From an uncultured Muriicola sp. (GTDB lineage Bacteria > Bacteroidota > Bacteroidia > Flavobacteriales > Flavobacteriaceae), in NCBI RefSeq assembly GCF_947258935.1, contig NZ_CAMYKH010000010.1, positions 1 to 39,538 of the forward strand: a stretch of DNA of 39,538 bases, written 5' to 3'. Position 1 is the stretch's first letter; each line of letters opens with the position of its first letter. Shown one piece after another: positions 1 through 10,173 of this stretch. Both the position numbers and the translations under genes were made by a program. Under the pieces are notes generated by a model. The model was given only the letters and a program-made list of their open reading frames with translations, had not been told where the DNA came from and did no database searches.

Positions 1-31
1 GGAAATAGTAAACAATTAATAAATAATAAGT

Positions 32-649
32 ATGTCTGGGTTAATAGGAAAAAAAGTGGGCATGACCAGCATCTTTGATGAGAATGGAAAGAATATTCCA
101 TGTACCGTCATTGAGGCAGGACCATGCATCGTTACCCAAGTCAGAACCGAAGAGGTAGACGGGTATAGTGCCCTTCAACTCGGTTTCGATGACAAGGCAG
201 AAAAACGTGCGAATAAGTCCGAAACGGGCCATTTCAAAAAAGCAGGTGCTTCTCCCAAGAAAAAAGTCGTCGAATTCCGTCATTTTGAAGGAGAACACAA
301 ACTAGGTGATACGCTGGGCGTAGATCTATTTGTTGAAGGAGAGTTTGTGGATGTTTCTGCAACTTCTAAAGGAAAAGGTTTCCAAGGGGTAGTAAAGAGA
401 CATGGCTTTGCCGGTGTTGGCCAAGCTACTCACGGACAGCACAACCGTTTGAGAGCACCTGGATCTATTGGTGCGGCCTCATATCCTGCAAGGGTCTTCA
501 AAGGAATGAAGATGGCAGGTAGAATGGGAGGCGAACGAGTAACTGTTCAAAACCTTAGAGTATTGAAAATAGTGCCGGAAAAAAACCTGATCGTTTTGAA
601 AGGAGCCGTTCCCGGGCATAAAAATGCTTACGTAACCATCGAGAAATAA
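32..649 (+). CDS. rplC: 50S ribosomal protein L3 (uL3)
   Basis: L3 binds near the 3' end of 23S rRNA early in large-subunit assembly and reaches toward the peptidyl transferase centre. The 205-residue product begins [15 protein letters not shown], the family's N-terminal signature, and keeps the central loop [13 protein letters not shown] followed by the Gly/His-rich stretch [18 protein letters not shown], which matches the region carrying the methylated glutamine in other bacteria. Length is normal. It is the first complete gene in the window; rpsJ would be expected just upstream, outside it. Its stop codon overlaps the rplD start by one base, so the two are probably translationally coupled. 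No Shine-Dalgarno is visible; the leader is AT-rich. Confidence 0.98.
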   Translation: MSGLIGKKVGMTSIFDENGKNIPCTVIEAGPCIVTQVRTEEVDGYSALQLGFDDKAEKRANKSETGHFKKAGASPKKKVVEFRHFEGEHKLGDTLGVDLFVEGEFVDVSATSKGKGFQGVVKRHGFAGVGQATHGQHNRLRAPGSIGAASYPARVFKGMKMAGRMGGERVTVQNLRVLKIVPEKNLIVLKGAVPGHKNAYVTIEK

Positions 650-1278
650 TGAAGGTAGCAGTTTTAGATATCAAAGGAAAAGAAACAGGGAGAAAGGCAG
701 ACCTTTCTGATGCTGTTTATAAGATAGAGCCTAATAACCATGCCATATATCTGGATGTTAAACAGTATAGGGCACATCAGAGGCAAGGTACCCACAAGAC
801 CAAGGAAAGAGCAGAGATAGTAGGGAGTACCCGTAAGATCAAAAAGCAAAAAGGAACCGGAACTGCAAGAGCAGGAAGTATTAAGTCTCCTATTTTTCGT
901 GGTGGTGGTAGAATTTTCGGCCCAAGACCAAAGGATTACAGCTTAAAATTGAACAAAAACCTGAAGCGTTTGGCCCGTAAATCGGCCTTGAGCATTAAGA
1001 GTCAGGAGAATGCCATCATGGTAGTTGAAGACTTCAATTTTGAGACCCCGAAGACCAAAGAGTTTATCCAGGTTTTAAAGGGGCTGGGTCTTGAAAATAA
1101 AAAGTCCCTGTTTGTGTTGGGCGATTCAAATAATAACGTATATTTGTCGTCGCGCAATTTAGGAGGTTCAGAGGTCGTAACTAACTCAGAATTAAGTACT
1201 TATAAAATATTAAACGCGAATAATATTGTGCTTTTGGAAGGGTCTTTAGAGGGCATTGAATCCAACTTAAATAAATAG
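649..1278 (+). CDS. rplD: 50S ribosomal protein L4 (uL4)
   Basis: L4 is an early 23S-binding protein whose long loop lines the peptide exit tunnel; in E. coli it also represses its own operon. The 209-residue product has the basic loop at about residues 60-95 ([25 protein letters not shown]), the most diagnostic part of the family, followed by FGPRPKDY. The ATG shares its A with the TAA of rplC, which fixes the start. Whether this L4 regulates the operon cannot be judged, because the operon leader lies outside the window. Confidence 0.98.
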   Translation: MKVAVLDIKGKETGRKADLSDAVYKIEPNNHAIYLDVKQYRAHQRQGTHKTKERAEIVGSTRKIKKQKGTGTARAGSIKSPIFRGGGRIFGPRPKDYSLKLNKNLKRLARKSALSIKSQENAIMVVEDFNFETPKTKEFIQVLKGLGLENKKSLFVLGDSNNNVYLSSRNLGGSEVVTNSELSTYKILNANNIVLLEGSLEGIESNLNK

Positions 1279-1285
1279 GAAAATC

Positions 1286-1576
1286 ATGAGTGTGTTAATA
1301 AAGCCAATCATAACGGAAAAGATGACAGCAGATAGCGAGTTACATAATCGCTATGGTTTTATCGTGAATCCTAAAGCAAACAAGTTGCAGATCAAGGACG
1401 CGGTTGAGGGTACATATGGAGTTTCCGTTAAAAAGGTTCGTACCATGAATTATGGTCCAGACCGCAAGACCAAATTCACCAAAACTGGTGTACAACAGGG
1501 AAAAACAAAAGCCTATAAAAAGGCAATTGTTGATATTGTGGAAGGCGATGTCATTGATTTTTACAGTAATCTATAA
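1286..1576 (+). CDS. rplW: 50S ribosomal protein L23 (uL23)
   Basis: L23 sits at the rim of the peptide exit tunnel and is the docking site for trigger factor and the signal recognition particle. The 96-residue product starts MSVLIKPIITEKMT, the typical KPxxTEK opening, and contains the NKxQIKDAVEGTYGVSVKKVRTMN segment that packs on 23S rRNA. It lies seven bases after rplD. Its functional partner Ffh is also encoded in this window, at 31469. Confidence 0.97.
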   Translation: MSVLIKPIITEKMTADSELHNRYGFIVNPKANKLQIKDAVEGTYGVSVKKVRTMNYGPDRKTKFTKTGVQQGKTKAYKKAIVDIVEGDVIDFYSNL

Positions 1577-1585
1577 AGACACGAA

Positions 1586-2410
1586 ATGTCAGTTAGAAAA
1601 TTAAAACCGATCACTCCCGGACAGCGATTTAAAGTAGTAAACGGATTTGACGCGCTTACTGCTGATAAGCCGGAGAAAAGCTTGCTTGCTCCGTTAAAAA
1701 AGTCGGGAGGTAGAAACAGTCATGGAAAGATGACCATGCGCCATAGAGGTGGAGGTCATAAAAGAAGGTATCGTCTAGTCGACTTTAAAAGGTTGAAGCA
1801 CAATGTGGAAGCCGAAGTTACTTCTATTCAGTACGATCCTAACAGAACCGCTTTTATTGCTCTTTTGGCATATAAAGACGGGGAAAAGAGTTACATAATT
1901 GCCCAGAATGGATTACAGATAGGACAAGCTGTAATTTCTGGAAACGGTGTGGCACCAGAGATAGGGAATGCCTTACCAATGAATGAGATTCCATTAGGAA
2001 CTATTATATCTTGTATTGAACTTCGTCCTGGTCAGGGAGCTGTAATGGCTAGAAGTGCAGGAACCTTTGCTCAGCTTATGGCTAAGGAAGGGAAGTTTGT
2101 GACTATAAAATTACCTTCAGGTGAAACCCGAATGGTACTTGGGAATTGTTTGGCCACTATAGGAGCTGTTTCCAACTCGGACCATCAATTGATCGTTTCT
2201 GGTAAAGCAGGACGAAGCAGATGGTTGGGTAGAAGACCAAGAACAAGACCGGTAGCTATGAACCCTGTAGATCACCCAATGGGTGGTGGGGAAGGAAAAG
2301 CCTCCGGAGGTCATCCAAGATCAAGAAATGGTATTCCTGCCAAAGGATATAGAACTCGTTCTAAAACCAAGGATACCAACAGATATATTATAGAACGTAG
2401 AAAGAAATAA
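1586..2410 (+). CDS. rplB: 50S ribosomal protein L2 (uL2)
   Basis: L2 is one of the most conserved large-subunit proteins, needed for subunit association and for peptidyl transferase activity. The 274-residue product shows the N-terminal [26 protein letters not shown] block, the OB-fold core, and the C-terminal loop with [17 protein letters not shown], which contains the invariant histidine near the catalytic centre. Length matches the family. The gap to rplW is nine bases. Confidence 0.98.
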   Translation: MSVRKLKPITPGQRFKVVNGFDALTADKPEKSLLAPLKKSGGRNSHGKMTMRHRGGGHKRRYRLVDFKRLKHNVEAEVTSIQYDPNRTAFIALLAYKDGEKSYIIAQNGLQIGQAVISGNGVAPEIGNALPMNEIPLGTIISCIELRPGQGAVMARSAGTFAQLMAKEGKFVTIKLPSGETRMVLGNCLATIGAVSNSDHQLIVSGKAGRSRWLGRRPRTRPVAMNPVDHPMGGGEGKASGGHPRSRNGIPAKGYRTRSKTKDTNRYIIERRKK

Positions 2411-2423
2411 AAAGTAGAAAGAA

Positions 2424-2702
2424 ATGGCACGTTCACTAAAAAAAGGACCTTACGTTCATAATAGTCTGGAAAAGAAAGTCCAGCAGAATGTAGATTCAGG
2501 TAAGAAGACCGTCATTAAAACATGGTCTAGAGCTTCGATGATCACTCCAGATTTCGTTGGTCAAACCATTGCTGTACATAATGGAAAACAATTTGTTCCT
2601 GTCTATGTAACAGAAAACATGGTAGGTCACAAATTAGGCGAGTTCTCTCCAACAAGATCTTTTAGGGGTCATGCCGGAGCTAAAAATAAAGGTAAAAGGT
2701 AA
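2424..2702 (+). CDS. rpsS: 30S ribosomal protein S19 (uS19)
   Basis: S19 forms a complex with S13 in the head of the small subunit and contacts tRNA and the inter-subunit bridges. The 92-residue product begins [19 protein letters not shown] and has the family motif [48 protein letters not shown]. Its assembly partner S13 is encoded downstream in the same operon. Spacing is 13 bases from rplB and 7 to rplV. Confidence 0.98.
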   Translation: MARSLKKGPYVHNSLEKKVQQNVDSGKKTVIKTWSRASMITPDFVGQTIAVHNGKQFVPVYVTENMVGHKLGEFSPTRSFRGHAGAKNKGKR

Positions 2703-2709
2703 GTAAGCT

Positions 2710-3117
2710 ATGGGAGTTCGTAAAAAACAAATGGCCGAAAGAATAAAGGCAGAGAAGAAAGAGCTGGCATTCGCTAAATTGAATAATTGCCCAACATCGC
2801 CTCGTAAGATGCGTTTGGTAGCAGATTTGATTCGGGGTGCAGAAGTTGAAAAGGCACTAGCTATCTTGCGTTTTAATCCAAAAGAAGCTTCCCGTAGATT
2901 AGAGAAATTATTGCTTTCTGCGATCGCTAACTGGCAAGCTAAGAATGAGGATGCCAATATTGAAGAGGCCGATCTATTTATATCAGAGATCAGAGTAGAT
3001 TCTGGTCGGATGCTTAAACGATTAAGACCAGCCCCTCAGGGAAGAGCACACAGAATAAGAAAGCGTTCTAATCATGTTACTTTGGTAGTAGGAGCAAACA
3101 ATAATACAGAAGCATAG
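2710..3117 (+). CDS. rplV: 50S ribosomal protein L22 (uL22)
   Basis: L22 contacts all domains of 23S rRNA, and its beta-hairpin forms part of the exit tunnel constriction where macrolide-resistance changes arise. The 135-residue product carries the diagnostic core [19 protein letters not shown] and the hairpin region with [29 protein letters not shown]. About 20 extra residues at the N-terminus ([21 protein letters not shown]) are Lys/Glu-rich compared with the roughly 110-residue E. coli protein; I infer a lineage-specific extension. rpsC starts one base after the stop. Confidence 0.97.
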   Translation: MGVRKKQMAERIKAEKKELAFAKLNNCPTSPRKMRLVADLIRGAEVEKALAILRFNPKEASRRLEKLLLSAIANWQAKNEDANIEEADLFISEIRVDSGRMLKRLRPAPQGRAHRIRKRSNHVTLVVGANNNTEA

Positions 3118-3118
3118 T

Positions 3119-3829
3119 ATGGGACAAAAAACGAATCCAATAGGAAATCGCTTAGGGATCATCAGAGGATGGGAATCTAACTGGTATGGAGGAAATGACT
3201 ACGGTGATAAACTTGCCGAGGATGATAAGATCCGCAAGTACATTCATGCTCGTTTGGCGAAAGCAAGTGTTTCCAGAGTAATTATTGAGAGAACTTTAAA
3301 ATTGATCACCGTTACTATCACCACGGCAAGACCTGGTATCATTATCGGAAAAGGTGGTCAGGAAGTTGATAAATTAAAAGAAGAGCTTAAGAAGATCACG
3401 GACAAAGAAGTTCAGATCAACATCTTTGAGATCAAAAGACCTGAAGTTGACGCAAATCTGGTTGCTGCCAGTATTGCTCGTCAAATTGAAAACAGGATCT
3501 CTTACCGTAGGGCAATCAAAATGTCGATTGCTGCTGCCATGAGAATGAATGCTGAAGGAATTAAAATACAGATATCTGGCCGATTAAATGGGGCAGAGAT
3601 GGCACGTTCAGAATCTTATAAAGATGGACGTATTCCATTATCTACCTTCAGAGCAGATATTGATTATGCCCAGCATGAGGCTCATACAACCTACGGAAGG
3701 TTAGGTTTAAAAGTATGGATCATGAAAGGGGAAGTTTATGGAAAAAGAGACCTTTCTCCATTAGTGGGAATGTCTAAGGGTACAGGAAAGGACAAAAACG
3801 ATCCTGGAAAGAAACGCAGAAGAAAGTAA
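3119..3829 (+). CDS. rpsC: 30S ribosomal protein S3 (uS3)
   Basis: S3 shapes the mRNA entry channel and contributes to the ribosome's helicase activity. The 236-residue product opens with [20 protein letters not shown], contains a KH domain with the GxxG loop ([19 protein letters not shown], about residues 75-95), then the C-terminal domain with [12 protein letters not shown] and the [16 protein letters not shown] motif. A basic tail ([13 protein letters not shown]) ends the protein. One base separates it from rplV; a longer 24-base gap follows before rplP. Confidence 0.98.
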   Translation: MGQKTNPIGNRLGIIRGWESNWYGGNDYGDKLAEDDKIRKYIHARLAKASVSRVIIERTLKLITVTITTARPGIIIGKGGQEVDKLKEELKKITDKEVQINIFEIKRPEVDANLVAASIARQIENRISYRRAIKMSIAAAMRMNAEGIKIQISGRLNGAEMARSESYKDGRIPLSTFRADIDYAQHEAHTTYGRLGLKVWIMKGEVYGKRDLSPLVGMSKGTGKDKNDPGKKRRRK

Positions 3830-3853
3830 TATATATTAAAGTAGTAGGAAGAA

Positions 3854-4276
3854 ATGTTACAGCCAAAAAGAACCAAGTTTCGTAAAGCGCAAAAAGGCCG
3901 TATGAAAGGTAATTCCGGGAGGGGTCATCAACTCTCAAACGGGATGTTTGGAATTAAGTCAATGGATTCTAGCTTTATTACCTCGCGTCAGATAGAAGCC
4001 GCGCGTATTGCAGCTACACGATATATGAAAAGACAAGGGCAACTTTGGATCAAGATATTTCCAGACAAGCCTATTACCAAGAAGCCTTTAGAGGTGCGTA
4101 TGGGTAAAGGTAAAGGAGCTCCGGAATATTTCGTGGCCGTTGTGAAACCCGGAAGGATTATGTTTGAAGTAGCCGGAGTGCCTTTGGACGTTGCACAGGA
4201 AGCTTTGCGATTGGCTGCCCAGAAATTACCGGTAAAAACAAAATTTATAGTGGCAAAAGATTACGATGCCGCGTAA
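3854..4276 (+). CDS. rplP: 50S ribosomal protein L16 (uL16)
   Basis: L16 is a late-assembling protein near the A site and P site of the large subunit. The 140-residue product starts [16 protein letters not shown] and includes [44 protein letters not shown] and the loop [20 protein letters not shown], all typical of the family, at normal length. In some bacteria an arginine in the latter region is hydroxylated; the sequence alone does not show whether that happens here. Confidence 0.98.
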   Translation: MLQPKRTKFRKAQKGRMKGNSGRGHQLSNGMFGIKSMDSSFITSRQIEAARIAATRYMKRQGQLWIKIFPDKPITKKPLEVRMGKGKGAPEYFVAVVKPGRIMFEVAGVPLDVAQEALRLAAQKLPVKTKFIVAKDYDAA

Positions 4277-4294
4277 TTTTTATTGATTAAGATC

Positions 4295-4486
4295 ATGAAA
4301 CAATCAGAGATAACAGAATTATCGGTAGAGGAATTAAAGGAAAAAGTGACCGATTTCAAAAAGCAACATGCCGATTTGAAAATGGCTCATTCCGTAACAC
4401 CACTGGAAAATCCACTTCAGTTAAGGAAAGTGAAAAGAACAGTAGCACGATTGGCAACTGAAATAACAAAAAGGGAAAACCAATAA
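4295..4486 (+). CDS. rpmC: 50S ribosomal protein L29 (uL29)
   Basis: L29 is a small alpha-helical hairpin protein at the exit tunnel, next to L23. From the ATG at 4295 the product is 63 residues: [18 protein letters not shown], then a central [29 protein letters not shown] helix, the standard layout and length. The frame is open upstream to a TTG at 4283 that would add four residues (MIKI); I prefer the ATG because it gives the usual family length and start. No Shine-Dalgarno is visible. Confidence 0.95.
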   Translation: MKQSEITELSVEELKEKVTDFKKQHADLKMAHSVTPLENPLQLRKVKRTVARLATEITKRENQ

Positions 4487-4499
4487 CGGGTTCTGCTTT

Positions 4500-4757
4500 A
4501 TGGAAAAAAGAAATTTAAGAAAAGAACGAGTAGGGGTTGTAACCAGCAACAGAATGCAGAAATCGATTGTGGTTTCTGAAGTGAAGCGGGTAAAACATCC
4601 TATGTATGGTAAGTTCGTATTGCGGACAAAGAAATATGTTGCACACGATGAAACCAACGATTGCAATATTGGTGATAAAGTAAAGATCATGGAAACAAGA
4701 CCTTTAAGTAAGACCAAATGTTGGAGATTGGTAGAAATCCTTGAAAGAGCTAAATAA
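4500..4757 (+). CDS. rpsQ: 30S ribosomal protein S17 (uS17)
   Basis: S17 is an OB-fold protein that binds 16S rRNA early in small-subunit assembly. The 85-residue product begins [25 protein letters not shown] and contains [23 protein letters not shown] and [23 protein letters not shown], the family hallmark. Two bases separate its stop from rplN. Confidence 0.98.
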   Translation: MEKRNLRKERVGVVTSNRMQKSIVVSEVKRVKHPMYGKFVLRTKKYVAHDETNDCNIGDKVKIMETRPLSKTKCWRLVEILERAK

Positions 4758-4759
4758 TT

Positions 4760-5128
4760 ATGTTACAGCAAGAATCTAGACTTAAAGTGGCAGATAACAC
4801 CGGAGCAAAAGAGGTGTTGACTATCCGCGTCCTTGGAGGAACCAAAAGGAGATATGCTTCTGTAGGGGATAAAATTGTAGTGTCTGTAAAGGAGGCTACC
4901 CCAAATGGGACCATTAAAAAAGGAGCAGTTTCAACTGCCGTGGTAGTGCGCACTAAGAAAGAAGTACGCAGACCAGACGGTTCTTATATCCGTTTCGATG
5001 ATAACGCTTGTGTTCTTTTGAATCCAACGGGAGAAATGAGAGGAACCAGGGTTTTTGGACCGGTAGCCAGAGAGCTTAGGGACAAACAGTTCATGAAGAT
5101 TGTTTCATTAGCTCCTGAGGTGCTATAA
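4760..5128 (+). CDS. rplN: 50S ribosomal protein L14 (uL14)
   Basis: L14 sits at the subunit interface and forms bridges with 16S rRNA; it is also the docking site of the silencing factor RsfS. The 122-residue product starts [19 protein letters not shown] and has the typical [36 protein letters not shown] stretch and the C-terminal [28 protein letters not shown]. Length is exactly that usual for bacteria. Confidence 0.98.
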   Translation: MLQQESRLKVADNTGAKEVLTIRVLGGTKRRYASVGDKIVVSVKEATPNGTIKKGAVSTAVVVRTKKEVRRPDGSYIRFDDNACVLLNPTGEMRGTRVFGPVARELRDKQFMKIVSLAPEVL

Positions 5129-5139
5129 ACATACAGACT

Positions 5140-5451
5140 ATGAAGTTAAAAATTAAAACAGGGGATACAGTTCGCATCATAGCCGGAGACCATAAAGGTA
5201 CCGAAGGTAAGGTGTTGACAGTAGACCGCATAAAGAATAAAGCAATCATTGAGGGCGCCAATATGGTTTCCAAACATGAGAAGCCTAGTGCAAAGAATCC
5301 ACAGGGTGGGATTGTGAAAAAAGAATCACCTATTCATATTTCAAACTTGTCATTGATCGATGGCAAATCTGGAGATACTACCAGAGTTGGTTTTGAAATG
5401 AGAGATGGAAAAAAAGTGCGGGTTTCTAAAAAATCTAACGAGGTAATATAG
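5140..5451 (+). CDS. rplX: 50S ribosomal protein L24 (uL24)
   Basis: L24 is an assembly initiator of the large subunit that later lies beside the exit tunnel. The 103-residue product has the KOW motif near the N-terminus ([32 protein letters not shown], about residues 8-40) and the [26 protein letters not shown] segment. The start is the ATG after an AT-rich 11-base gap. It lies between rplN and rplE as in most bacteria. Confidence 0.97.
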   Translation: MKLKIKTGDTVRIIAGDHKGTEGKVLTVDRIKNKAIIEGANMVSKHEKPSAKNPQGGIVKKESPIHISNLSLIDGKSGDTTRVGFEMRDGKKVRVSKKSNEVI

Positions 5452-5453
5452 TT

Positions 5454-6005
5454 ATGGCTTACGTTCCAAGATTAAAGAAAGAATACCAAGAGCGCATTAT
5501 AGCTGCGCTTAAGGAGGAATTTGGGTATGACAACGTCATGCAGGTTCCTAAATTAAAGAAAATTGTGATGAGCAGAGGTGTTGGTGCTGCCGTTGCTGAT
5601 AAGAAACTTATTGACCATGCAATAGACGAAATGTCTATGATAACAGGTCAGAAAGCGGTCTCTACCATTTCTAAGAAAGACGTTGCGTCCTTCAAATTGA
5701 GAAAGGGTATGCCCATTGGCGCTAAGGTTACCTTAAGAGGCGAGCGTATGTATGAGTTTTTGGACAGGTTGGTAACAACTGCCTTGCCAAGGGTACGCGA
5801 TTTTCAAGGGATAAGAGCTACCGGTTTCGACGGTCGTGGCAATTATAACTTGGGTGTCACCGAACAGATCATATTTCCTGAGATCAATATAGATAAGATC
5901 AATAGAATTAACGGAATGGATATCACCTTTGTGACCTCCGCAGAAACAGATAAAGAAGCAAAATCCTTGTTGACAGAACTGGGTCTACCTTTTAAAAAGA
6001 ATTAG
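5454..6005 (+). CDS. rplE: 50S ribosomal protein L5 (uL5)
   Basis: L5 binds 5S rRNA with L18 (also in this operon) and forms a bridge to S13 in the small-subunit head. The 183-residue product shows [27 protein letters not shown], the central [35 protein letters not shown] motif, and [16 protein letters not shown], all diagnostic, at the usual length. It starts two bases after rplX, and rpsN begins one base after its stop. Confidence 0.98.
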   Translation: MAYVPRLKKEYQERIIAALKEEFGYDNVMQVPKLKKIVMSRGVGAAVADKKLIDHAIDEMSMITGQKAVSTISKKDVASFKLRKGMPIGAKVTLRGERMYEFLDRLVTTALPRVRDFQGIRATGFDGRGNYNLGVTEQIIFPEINIDKINRINGMDITFVTSAETDKEAKSLLTELGLPFKKN

Positions 6006-6006
6006 T

Positions 6007-6276
6007 ATGGCTAAAGAATCAATGAAAGCCCGTGAACGTAAAAGGGCGAAAACAGTAGCGAAATACGCAGAGAAGAGAAAAGCCTTAAAAGAGGCCGGAG
6101 ATTATGACGGGTTACAAAAATTACCGCGAAATGCTTCTCCTGTGCGTATGCACAATCGTTGCAAACTTACCGGAAGACCAAAAGGCTACATGAGGACTTT
6201 TGGACTCTCCAGGGTAATGTTCAGAGAAATGGCCAATAAGGGATTAATCCCAGGGGTTAAAAAAGCAAGTTGGTAG
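6007..6276 (+). CDS. rpsN: 30S ribosomal protein S14 (uS14), zinc-free form
   Basis: S14 binds late to the 16S rRNA 3' major domain in the head. The 89-residue product ends with the conserved [39 protein letters not shown]. Only one cysteine is present in the region where the short zinc-binding form has four, so this is the longer C-minus type that needs no zinc. It is shorter than the 101-residue E. coli protein. No second, zinc-type copy is in this window. Confidence 0.97.
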   Translation: MAKESMKARERKRAKTVAKYAEKRKALKEAGDYDGLQKLPRNASPVRMHNRCKLTGRPKGYMRTFGLSRVMFREMANKGLIPGVKKASW

Positions 6277-6298
6277 TACCATATAAAAAGGCAAGAAG

Positions 6299-6697
6299 AT
6301 GTTTACAGATCCTATAGCAGATTATTTGACAAGAGTTAGAAACGCCAGTAGTGCGGGTCACAGGGTAGTTGAAATACCAGCTTCCAATCTAAAGAAAGAA
6401 ATTACCAAGATCTTATTCGATCAGGGGTATATCCTTAGTTATAAATTTGAAGATAAAACGGTTCAGGGTATCATAAAAATTGCTTTGAAATACGACAAGA
6501 ATACCAAAGAACCGGTCATTAAAAGAATACAACGAATCAGTAAACCTGGATTACGTAAGTATGCGGGATCTGATGATTTGCCAAGGGTTTTGAACGGTTT
6601 GGGAGTTGCAATTGTCTCTACCTCTCACGGGGTAATGACAAGCAAGCAAGCCGCAAGGGACAACGTAGGTGGAGAAGTTTTGTGCTACGTTTATTAA
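6299..6697 (+). CDS. rpsH: 30S ribosomal protein S8 (uS8)
   Basis: S8 is a primary 16S rRNA binder in the central domain; in E. coli it is the autoregulator of the spc operon. The 132-residue product begins MFTDPIADYLTRVRNASSAGHRVVEIPAS and ends with the signature GLGVAIVSTSHGVMTSKQAARDNVGGEVLCYVY. The S8 regulatory target in E. coli lies near rplE; I did not find an obvious equivalent hairpin here. Confidence 0.98.
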   Translation: MFTDPIADYLTRVRNASSAGHRVVEIPASNLKKEITKILFDQGYILSYKFEDKTVQGIIKIALKYDKNTKEPVIKRIQRISKPGLRKYAGSDDLPRVLNGLGVAIVSTSHGVMTSKQAARDNVGGEVLCYVY

Positions 6698-6718
6698 ACC
6701 GAATAAAAGTTAAAGAAA

Positions 6719-7261
6719 ATGTCTAGAATAGGAAACAATCCGATAGCGATCTCAGAAGGGACCACAGTAGAGATACTGGAGAACATCATTTCCGTGAAGG
6801 GAAAATTGGGAGAATTGACCCAAGAGTTCTCCGGAGTGGCTATTAAGGTAGAGGATAATCAAGTATGGGTGACCAGGCCTTCAGATTCTAAGGAGCACAA
6901 AGCAAAACACGGACTTTACAGATCCCTGATTTTTAATATGATCGAAGGAGTTGCTAAAGGATGGACAAAAGAACTAGAATTGGTAGGTGTTGGATACAGG
7001 GCCACTAATCAAGGTCAGAAATTAGATCTGGCACTAGGATTCTCTCATAATATTGTTTTCGAAATTACTCCAGAAGTAAAAGTTGAAACAACAGCAGAAA
7101 AGGGAAAGAATCCAACCATCAAATTAACCTCGCATGACAAGCAATTGATAGGACAAATTGCTGCTAAAATACGAGCGTTCCGTAAACCAGAACCTTACAA
7201 AGGAAAAGGGATCAAGTTTGTTGGTGAACAATTAAGAAGAAAAGCAGGAAAATCAGCATAA
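6719..7261 (+). CDS. rplF: 50S ribosomal protein L6 (uL6)
   Basis: L6 lies near the sarcin-ricin loop, where elongation factors bind. The 180-residue product begins [19 protein letters not shown], has two tandem L6 folds, and carries the C-terminal motif [26 protein letters not shown] and later [29 protein letters not shown]. Length and motifs are normal. The gap from rpsH is 21 bases and from its own stop to rplR ten bases. Confidence 0.98.
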   Translation: MSRIGNNPIAISEGTTVEILENIISVKGKLGELTQEFSGVAIKVEDNQVWVTRPSDSKEHKAKHGLYRSLIFNMIEGVAKGWTKELELVGVGYRATNQGQKLDLALGFSHNIVFEITPEVKVETTAEKGKNPTIKLTSHDKQLIGQIAAKIRAFRKPEPYKGKGIKFVGEQLRRKAGKSA

Positions 7262-7271
7262 GAATAGTATT

Positions 7272-7628
7272 ATGGGATTATCAAAAACACAAAGAAGAGA
7301 GCGCATCCAAAAGAGAATCAGAAAGATTTCTAATGGCACTGCAGAAAGACCTCGGTTGTCTGTTTACAGAAGCAACAAGGAGATCTATGCTCAGGTAATA
7401 GACGATACCAAGGGTGTAACCCTGGTTGCAGCTTCATCCAGAGATAAGGAATTGACCAAAAGCAAGGGCACCAAAATGGAGATAGCCTCCCAAGTAGGTA
7501 AGGCTGTAGCCGAAAAGGCTAAAAAAGCCGGGATAGATAAGGTAGCTTTTGATCGTGGCGGGAATTTATATCATGGTCGGGTGAAATCATTGGCCGAAGG
7601 CGCCAGAGAAGGTGGATTAAAATTTTAA
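7272..7628 (+). CDS. rplR: 50S ribosomal protein L18 (uL18)
   Basis: L18 binds 5S rRNA together with L5 and anchors it to the central protuberance. The 118-residue product has the basic N-terminus [20 protein letters not shown], the [24 protein letters not shown] strand, and the C-terminal [29 protein letters not shown], which is the family signature. rpsE begins eight bases downstream. Confidence 0.98.
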   Translation: MGLSKTQRRERIQKRIRKISNGTAERPRLSVYRSNKEIYAQVIDDTKGVTLVAASSRDKELTKSKGTKMEIASQVGKAVAEKAKKAGIDKVAFDRGGNLYHGRVKSLAEGAREGGLKF

Positions 7629-7636
7629 TTGATACT

Positions 7637-8161
7637 ATGTACGGTAAATACAAGAATGTAGAAACAGTAAAACCCGGAGGTCTTGAACTTAAGGATCGCC
7701 TGGTAGGTGTTCAAAGGGTTACCAAGGTAACTAAGGGGGGAAGAGCTTTTGGTTTTTCTGCGATCGTAGTGGTAGGAGATGAGAGTGGTGTTGTAGGGCA
7801 TGGTCTTGGAAAATCTAAGGACGTAGCAACGTCTATCGCCAAAGCCATTGAAGATGCTAAAAAGAATCTTATTCGTATTCCATTGAGCAAAGGCACTGTG
7901 CCTCATGAACAAAAAGGAAAATTTGGTGGAGCACGAGTGTATATTCAGCCTGCATCGCATGGTACCGGGGTTATAGCCGGTGGAGCTGTTAGAGCGGTGC
8001 TCGAGGCAGTAGGTGTGCAAGATGTATTGTCTAAATCTCAGGGTTCATCTAACCCACATAACGTCGTAAAAGCAACATTCGATGCACTCTTACAATTAAG
8101 GGATGCAAAAACTGTAGCGAATCAGCGAGGCATCGCCCTAGAAAAAGTATTTAAAGGATAA
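7637..8161 (+). CDS. rpsE: 30S ribosomal protein S5 (uS5)
   Basis: S5 is near the decoding centre and mRNA entry, and mutations in its N-terminal loop classically affect fidelity or spectinomycin response. The 174-residue product has the double-stranded RNA-binding-like N-domain ([42 protein letters not shown]) and the C-domain with [37 protein letters not shown]. These are unmistakable family motifs. It precedes the short rpmD by six bases. Confidence 0.98.
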   Translation: MYGKYKNVETVKPGGLELKDRLVGVQRVTKVTKGGRAFGFSAIVVVGDESGVVGHGLGKSKDVATSIAKAIEDAKKNLIRIPLSKGTVPHEQKGKFGGARVYIQPASHGTGVIAGGAVRAVLEAVGVQDVLSKSQGSSNPHNVVKATFDALLQLRDAKTVANQRGIALEKVFKG

Positions 8162-8167
8162 GGAACC

Positions 8168-8347
8168 ATGGGAAAGATTAAAGTCACTCAATTAAAAAGC
8201 AGTATAAAAAGACCTCAAAGGCAAAAGAGGACCTTAGAGGCATTAGGACTGCGTAAGATAGGACAAGAGGTAGTGCACAACGATACTGCCAACATCCTTG
8301 GGATGATCAATAAAGTTAAACATTTGGTTTCTACAGAAGAAGCTTAA
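8168..8347 (+). CDS. rpmD: 50S ribosomal protein L30 (uL30)
   Basis: This is a short gene of 59 codons between rpsE and rplO. Reading from the ATG at 8168 gives MGKIKVTQLKSSIKRPQRQ, then KRTLEALGLRKIGQEVVHND and TANILGMINKVKHLV, ending STEEA. The pattern KVTQxKSxI, then TLxALGLRKxxxxV and a C-terminal MIxKVxHLV is that of bacterial L30, a single-domain protein on the large-subunit surface. Position (rpsE-rpmD-rplO) and length both match the spc operon. Confidence 0.96.
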   Translation: MGKIKVTQLKSSIKRPQRQKRTLEALGLRKIGQEVVHNDTANILGMINKVKHLVSTEEA

Positions 8348-8362
8348 GAAATAAGTGTTGAA

Positions 8363-8815
8363 ATGAATTTAAGCAATTTAAAACCAGCAGCAGGTTCTGT
8401 CCATAAAGACGGAAAGACAATTGGTAGAGGACAGGGCTCCGGAAAAGGAGGCACTGCCACCAGAGGTCATAAAGGTGCTAAATCTCGTTCTGGATACTCA
8501 AAGAAAATTGGTTTCGAGGGTGGTCAGCAGCCGTTGCAACGTAGAGTTCCTAAGTTTGGTTTTACCAATATAAACAGAATTGAATACCGCGGTATCAATT
8601 TAAATTCACTTCAGGAATTGGTAGACAAAGGTGCTGTAAAGAAGACCGTTGGTATCGAAGACCTGATTGTAAATAATTTAGCTGGAAAAAACGATTTGGT
8701 GAAAATTCTTGGAGGTGGAGAATTAAAAGCTCCACTCAAGATCTCTGTACACAAATTTACTGCAACTGCCAAGAAGGCCATTGAAGCTGCAGGCGGTGAA
8801 GCCATAATGTTATAA
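8363..8815 (+). CDS. rplO: 50S ribosomal protein L15 (uL15)
   Basis: L15 joins late in large-subunit assembly and threads a long basic extension into 23S rRNA. The 150-residue product begins MNLSNLKPAAGSVHKDGKTIGRGQGSGKGGTATRGHKGAKSRSG, the highly basic Gly-rich arm, followed by GFEGGQQPLQRRVPKFGF and a compact C-terminal domain ending AIEAAGGEAIML. It is followed 13 bases later by secY, the usual arrangement. Confidence 0.98.
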   Translation: MNLSNLKPAAGSVHKDGKTIGRGQGSGKGGTATRGHKGAKSRSGYSKKIGFEGGQQPLQRRVPKFGFTNINRIEYRGINLNSLQELVDKGAVKKTVGIEDLIVNNLAGKNDLVKILGGGELKAPLKISVHKFTATAKKAIEAAGGEAIML

Positions 8816-8828
8816 GAGAGCAGGCACT

Positions 8829-10169
8829 ATGAAGAAATTTTTTGAGATCATATCAAATATTTGGAAGATTGAAGAGCTTAGGAACAGGATATTAGTGACC
8901 CTTGGCTTACTGGTTGTGTACCGTTTTGGTGCCCAGGTAGTGCTTCCCGGTATTGATACCTCACAATTGGCAGAACTTTCCTCTAACACGGAACAAGGGA
9001 TCCTGGGGATTCTGAATGCCTTTACAGGGGGTGCATTTGCCAATGCTTCTGTTTTTGCCTTAGGCATCATGCCCTATATATCAGCATCTATTGTGGTGCA
9101 GTTAATGGGAATTGCCGTTCCTTATCTTCAAAAATTGGACAAGGAAGGTGAAAGTGGTCGAAAAACAAAGAATCAAATTACCCGATGGTTGACCATAGGG
9201 ATCTGTATTGTACAGGCACCAGCCTATTTGTATAGCCTTGGTGCTTTGGGAGTACCAGATTCTGCTTTTTTATTAGGAAAAGGATTGAACTTTATAGTTC
9301 CTTCAGTGATCATTTTGGTAACAGGTTGTGTCTTCGCGATGTGGCTTGGAGAAAAGATTACTGATAAAGGAATTGGAAATGGAATTTCTCTACTCATCAT
9401 GATAGGGATCATTGCTACCATGCCTCAGTCATTTGTGCAAGAAGCTATCACAAGATGGGATGGAAATGGTGGACCAATGTTGATTTTGGTAGAAGTTATT
9501 TTGTGGTTTATAGTGATCTTACTAAGTGTATTGTTGGTAATGGCCACTAGAAGGATACCCGTGCAATATGCAAGAAGGTCTGCTTCTGGCGGATATGAGA
9601 AGAATGTTATGGGCTCCAGACAATATATTCCACTAAAGTTGAATGCCTCTGGGGTTATGCCTATCATCTTTGCACAAGCTATTATGTTTGCGCCCGGATT
9701 GTTAGGGAGAACTTTTAATGATACGGCTATTGGCCAATGGATGGAAGTTCAGTTTCAGGATATCTTTGGATTGGCTTACAACATTTTGTTTGCCTTATTG
9801 ATCATCATATTTACCTATTTCTATACGGCGATCACCGTGCCAACGAATAAAATGGCCGATGATCTTAAAAGAAGTGGTGGCTTTATTCCGGGGATACGAC
9901 CAGGAAAAGAAACTGGTAATTTCTTAGATAAGATAATGTCCTTGATCACCTTACCGGGATCTGTATTTTTAGCCATGTTGGCTGTACTGCCTGCAGTAGT
10001 TGTGAAGTTAATGGACATTCAGGCAGGATGGGCATTGTTTTACGGAGGTACTTCATTGTTAATTATGGTGGGGGTTGCCATTGATACGGTTCAACAGGTG
10101 AATGCATATCTCTTGAACAGACATTATGACGGATTGATGAAAACAGGTAAAAATAGAAAAGTAGCATAG
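8829..10169 (+). CDS. secY: Preprotein translocase subunit SecY
   Basis: SecY is the channel of the SecYEG translocon that moves unfolded proteins across, or inserts them into, the inner membrane. The 446-residue product has ten predicted hydrophobic segments. Family motifs include [15 protein letters not shown] (about residue 80), [12 protein letters not shown] (about 185) and the cytosolic loop [10 protein letters not shown] (about 240), plus [29 protein letters not shown] at the C-terminus. It sits between rplO and infA with no adk or map gene between, unlike many bacteria. Membrane proteins and lipoproteins encoded in this window depend on it for export. Confidence 0.98.
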   Translation: MKKFFEIISNIWKIEELRNRILVTLGLLVVYRFGAQVVLPGIDTSQLAELSSNTEQGILGILNAFTGGAFANASVFALGIMPYISASIVVQLMGIAVPYLQKLDKEGESGRKTKNQITRWLTIGICIVQAPAYLYSLGALGVPDSAFLLGKGLNFIVPSVIILVTGCVFAMWLGEKITDKGIGNGISLLIMIGIIATMPQSFVQEAITRWDGNGGPMLILVEVILWFIVILLSVLLVMATRRIPVQYARRSASGGYEKNVMGSRQYIPLKLNASGVMPIIFAQAIMFAPGLLGRTFNDTAIGQWMEVQFQDIFGLAYNILFALLIIIFTYFYTAITVPTNKMADDLKRSGGFIPGIRPGKETGNFLDKIMSLITLPGSVFLAMLAVLPAVVVKLMDIQAGWALFYGGTSLLIMVGVAIDTVQQVNAYLLNRHYDGLMKTGKNRKVA

Positions 10170-10173
10170 AATT